Source: Synechococcaceae bacterium WB4_1_0192 | Lineage (GTDB): Bacteria > Cyanobacteriota > Cyanobacteriia > PCC-6307 > Cyanobiaceae | Length of the DNA stretch: 8,101 bases | NCBI GenBank assembly: GCA_009926195.1 | Contig: RFPK01000083.1 | Coordinates: forward strand, 1 to 8,101 | Direction of reading: 5' to 3' | Part shown: piece after piece, positions 6,386-8,101 of the stretch | Layout of the letters: every line of letters begins with the position of its first letter | How positions within the stretch are numbered: the stretch's first letter is position 1 | Program-made: the position numbers and the translations under genes | The notes under the pieces: generated by a model | The model's database searches: none | What the model saw: the letters and a program-made list of their open reading frames with translations, nothing else | Told to the model about the DNA's origin: nothing

Positions 6386-7281
6386 GACTGCCTCCCGGCC
6401 TCACGACCCGCCGGATCGGCAACACCGGGGATCCGCAGCCGGCCGAGCCCCAGGGCCGCCAGCAGCAGCAGGGCCGTGGCCAGCTTGAGGTCCACCGGAT
6501 CCATGCCCAGCTGCAGGGCCAGGGCGATCATGGCGCGGAACAGCACCGAACCCAGCACCACCGCCAACAGCGCCATCGGCACGGTGCGGGGCCGCAGCAC
6601 CGATTCACCGACGATCACCGCCCCCAGGCCGAGGATCAGCGAGCCGATGCCCATCGTCACGTCGGCGAAGCCCTGATAGAGCGCAACGAGTGCGCCGGCG
6701 AGGGCCACCAGGCCGTTGCCGACCGCGATGCCGAGCGTGAGACCGCGGCGGGTGCTGATGCCGTTGGCGCGGGCCATCACCGGGTTGTTGCCGATGGCCC
6801 GCAGAGCCAGGCCCAGGTCCGTGGCCAGCCACAGGGCCAGCAGCGCGATCAGCCCAACCGCCACCAGCAGCAGGGCGATCAGCCACTGGCCATCGGCGGC
6901 GAAACCGAGCTGGGGCAACTGACTGATCGAGAGCTTCAGGTCAGTGAGCGGGATGTTGGAGCGGCCCATCAGCCGCAGGGTGATCGAGTAGAGGCCGGTG
7001 GTGGTGAGGATGCCGGCGAACAGATCGTTCACGCCCAGCCGGGTATGGATCAGGCCGGTGACGGTGCCGGCCAGGGCACCGAGGGCCACGGCCGCCAGCA
7101 GGGCCAGAGGCGGCGCCACCTGTTCGCTCAGCAGCAGCGCGGCGCTGCCGCCACCGAGGGCGAAGGAGCCATCCACCGTGATGTCGGCGAAATTGAGCAC
7201 CCGCAGGGTGAGATACACACCGAGGGCCAGCCCGGCGTAGGCCAGGCCCATGTCGATGGCACCGATCCAGATCGTGAGCAT
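6382..7281 (-). CDS. ABC transporter permease, COG4120 family, substrate unknown
   Basis: Inner-membrane channel of the three-gene importer embedded in the urease accessory genes. The 299-residue protein has about eight or nine hydrophobic segments. Near the N-terminus it carries GVYLTLRVLNFADITVDGSF (21-40), the hallmark of this permease family, which is distantly related to LivH/LivM. GVNDLFAGILTTTGLYSITL (83-102) and GRSNIPL (106-112) are also family-like. The ATPase-coupling loop is at about 157-175 (GLALRAIGNNPVMARANGI). The ATG is the first possible start: an in-frame stop lies 24 nt upstream. The ribosome-binding sequence is weak. It sits 57 bp after ureF and overlaps the ATPase by 4 nt. 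Partner genes of this family normally comprise one permease, one ATPase and one binding protein, and all three are here, although with the binding protein last. Confidence 0.92.
   Translation of the reverse strand: MLTIWIGAIDMGLAYAGLALGVYLTLRVLNFADITVDGSFALGGGSAALLLSEQVAPPLALLAAVALGALAGTVTGLIHTRLGVNDLFAGILTTTGLYSITLRLMGRSNIPLTDLKLSISQLPQLGFAADGQWLIALLLVAVGLIALLALWLATDLGLALRAIGNNPVMARANGISTRRGLTLGIAVGNGLVALAGALVALYQGFADVTMGIGSLILGLGAVIVGESVLRPRTVPMALLAVVLGSVLFRAMIALALQLGMDPVDLKLATALLLLAALGLGRLRIPGVADPAGREAGRQS
6391..6395 (-). promoter_or_regulatory. Shine-Dalgarno deciding the GTG start of the ABC ATPase
   Basis: GGAGG is placed 5 nt upstream of the GTG at 6385. Together with the GTGA overlap it supports a GTG start for the ATPase. 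Confidence 0.75.
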
Positions 7282-7338
7282 CAGCGAACCCGCATCACCG
7301 CATCATGCCGCCGGTCAAGCGCCGGGCCATGCACACTG

Positions 7339-8064
7339 TCAGCTGCGAAACAGTCGCGAGTAGAGCTCGGCATGGCCCAGCTGGGCGAGGCCGGCACCGA
7401 CACCGCTGCTCCAGAGCCGGCGGGGATCGGCCAGCGCCAGCGCCGCGGCCCGCTCGGCGATCAAGGGGGCCAGGGCCAGCTGCAGCCGCTGCCCCTGGGT
7501 GGGCCCCAACGGCACCAGCCGCACGGCGGCGCTGATCTGATTGGCAACCCAGCCGTAGAGGTAGGCCTCCTCAACGGCGGGCGAGGACAGCTCCATTGCG
7601 AGGGCCGCCCAGGCGAACGCCGCCGGCCAGGCCAGCGGCACAGCGGGCGCAGGAACACGAGCCGGGGCCGGTGTCGAGACCGGTAGCGGAAAACCCAGCT
7701 CCGCCAGCAGCTGCACCAGCGACTGGCCCATCTGACGCTGCTGGGCCCGCAGCTCCGGAGCCTCCCGCTGCACCAGCAACCAGCCATCGAGATCGCAGAC
7801 GGCGGCCAGCGCCTCTGACGCCTCCGCGTCGGCGCCGGCGTCACGCCAACGGCGCAGCGACACCTGCAACGCCGCCAGAGCCGAGGTTTCCAGGGCCACC
7901 GCACCGCCGCGGAGCTCCGCGCACAGCCAGGCCTGCAACGGCTCCGGGCCAGACAGACGACCGCTCTGCAGCAGCACCTCCAGTCCCTCGGAATAGCTGA
8001 AGGCCCCCACCGGCAGCGCCGGGCTGACCAGCTGGAACAACCGCAGCCGGGCCTCAGCGCTCAA
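7339..8064 (-). CDS. ureF: Urease accessory protein UreF
   Basis: Cytoplasmic urease chaperone that acts with UreG and UreD/UreH in nickel insertion and regulates UreG GTP hydrolysis. The 241-residue, mostly helical protein has the hallmark SPALPVGAFSYSEGLE (14-29), a central region with YGWVANQISAAVRLVPLG (170-187) and the ending HAELYSRLFRS, all standard for UreF. The start is a TTG overlapping the ureE stop as TTGA, with GGAG 10 nt upstream. No ATG occurs near the N-terminus and the TTG precedes the conserved motif at the normal distance. A proline- and alanine-rich stretch at about 128-147 lies between the conserved halves and is probably a variable loop. UreF is normally followed by ureG, but here a foreign-looking ABC cassette intervenes. 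Confidence 0.96.
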   Translation of the reverse strand: MSAEARLRLFQLVSPALPVGAFSYSEGLEVLLQSGRLSGPEPLQAWLCAELRGGAVALETSALAALQVSLRRWRDAGADAEASEALAAVCDLDGWLLVQREAPELRAQQRQMGQSLVQLLAELGFPLPVSTPAPARVPAPAVPLAWPAAFAWAALAMELSSPAVEEAYLYGWVANQISAAVRLVPLGPTQGQRLQLALAPLIAERAAALALADPRRLWSSGVGAGLAQLGHAELYSRLFRS

Positions 8065-8101
8065 GACTGCGCGGCTCCGGCGTGCGGATGCCCATGGGTC
8101 T
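8061..8101 (-). CDS. ureE: Urease accessory protein UreE, histidine-rich C-terminal end only
   Basis: In the reading frame ending at the TGA of 8063-8061, the last codons read THGHPHAGAAQS. A His-rich tail directly before ureF is characteristic of UreE, the nickel metallochaperone that hands nickel to UreG; the tail histidines bind additional metal. The stop overlaps the TTG start of ureF. Only 12 residues are visible, so the identification rests on the tail and on gene order. Confidence 0.8.
   Translation of the reverse strand, partial: THGHPHAGAAQS

Noticed and set aside
4560..7281. Naming the cassette trpXYZ or calling it a second urea or nickel transporter
   Set aside because: Family membership is clear, but the substrate is not visible in the sequence. 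Characterised relatives are distant and no specificity residues can be read with confidence.
7282..7338. Possible promoter or terminator in the 57-bp gap between ureF and the permease
   Set aside because: I see only short direct GCATCA-type repeats, with no convincing stem-loop, T run or -10/-35 pair.
1..8101. tRNA, rRNA, CRISPR array, insertion sequence or attachment site
   Set aside because: No tRNA-like cloverleaf, spaced repeats, transposase or flanking direct repeats were seen. In particular, I saw no obvious duplicated sequence bordering the ABC cassette.

Overview
The window looks like chromosomal DNA from a GC-rich picocyanobacterium of the Synechococcus/Cyanobium type. The evidence is the pairing of urease accessory genes with a urtABCD urea ABC transporter, a UrtA with a cyanobacterial-style lipoprotein signal, two copies of the cyanobacterial HIP1 palindrome, and high GC in all genes. 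No 16S or other taxonomic marker is present, so the genus is inferred.

Every supported gene lies on the minus strand and is read from right to left. The order is ureE (3' end only), ureF, an uncharacterised three-gene ABC importer (permease, ATPase, lipoprotein), ureG, urtA, urtB, urtC, and the first codons of urtD. Spacing is tight throughout: ureE/ureF, permease/ATPase, ATPase/lipoprotein and urtC/urtD overlap by 4 nt, and urtB/urtC are 3 nt apart. The gaps are 57 bp (ureF-permease), 54 bp (lipoprotein-ureG), 158 bp (ureG-urtA) and 125 bp (urtA-urtB). No stretch over 300 bp lacks a gene.

Functionally, UrtABC(D, and presumably E beyond the left edge) imports urea. UreE, UreF and UreG deliver nickel and GTP-driven activation to apo-urease, whose structural genes must lie outside the window. 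The most unusual element is the complete COG4120/COG1101/COG2984-type importer between ureF and ureG. Its substrate cannot be read from sequence. Its position suggests a role linked to urea or urease, but that is inference.

The non-coding signals cluster around urtA. Upstream are imperfect NtcA-like boxes, a terminator-like hairpin with a T run 23 nt before the start codon, and a small palindrome covering the Shine-Dalgarno sequence. Downstream are two stem-loops between urtA and urtB. Together they suggest that the binding-protein gene is expressed separately from, and probably above, its neighbours.
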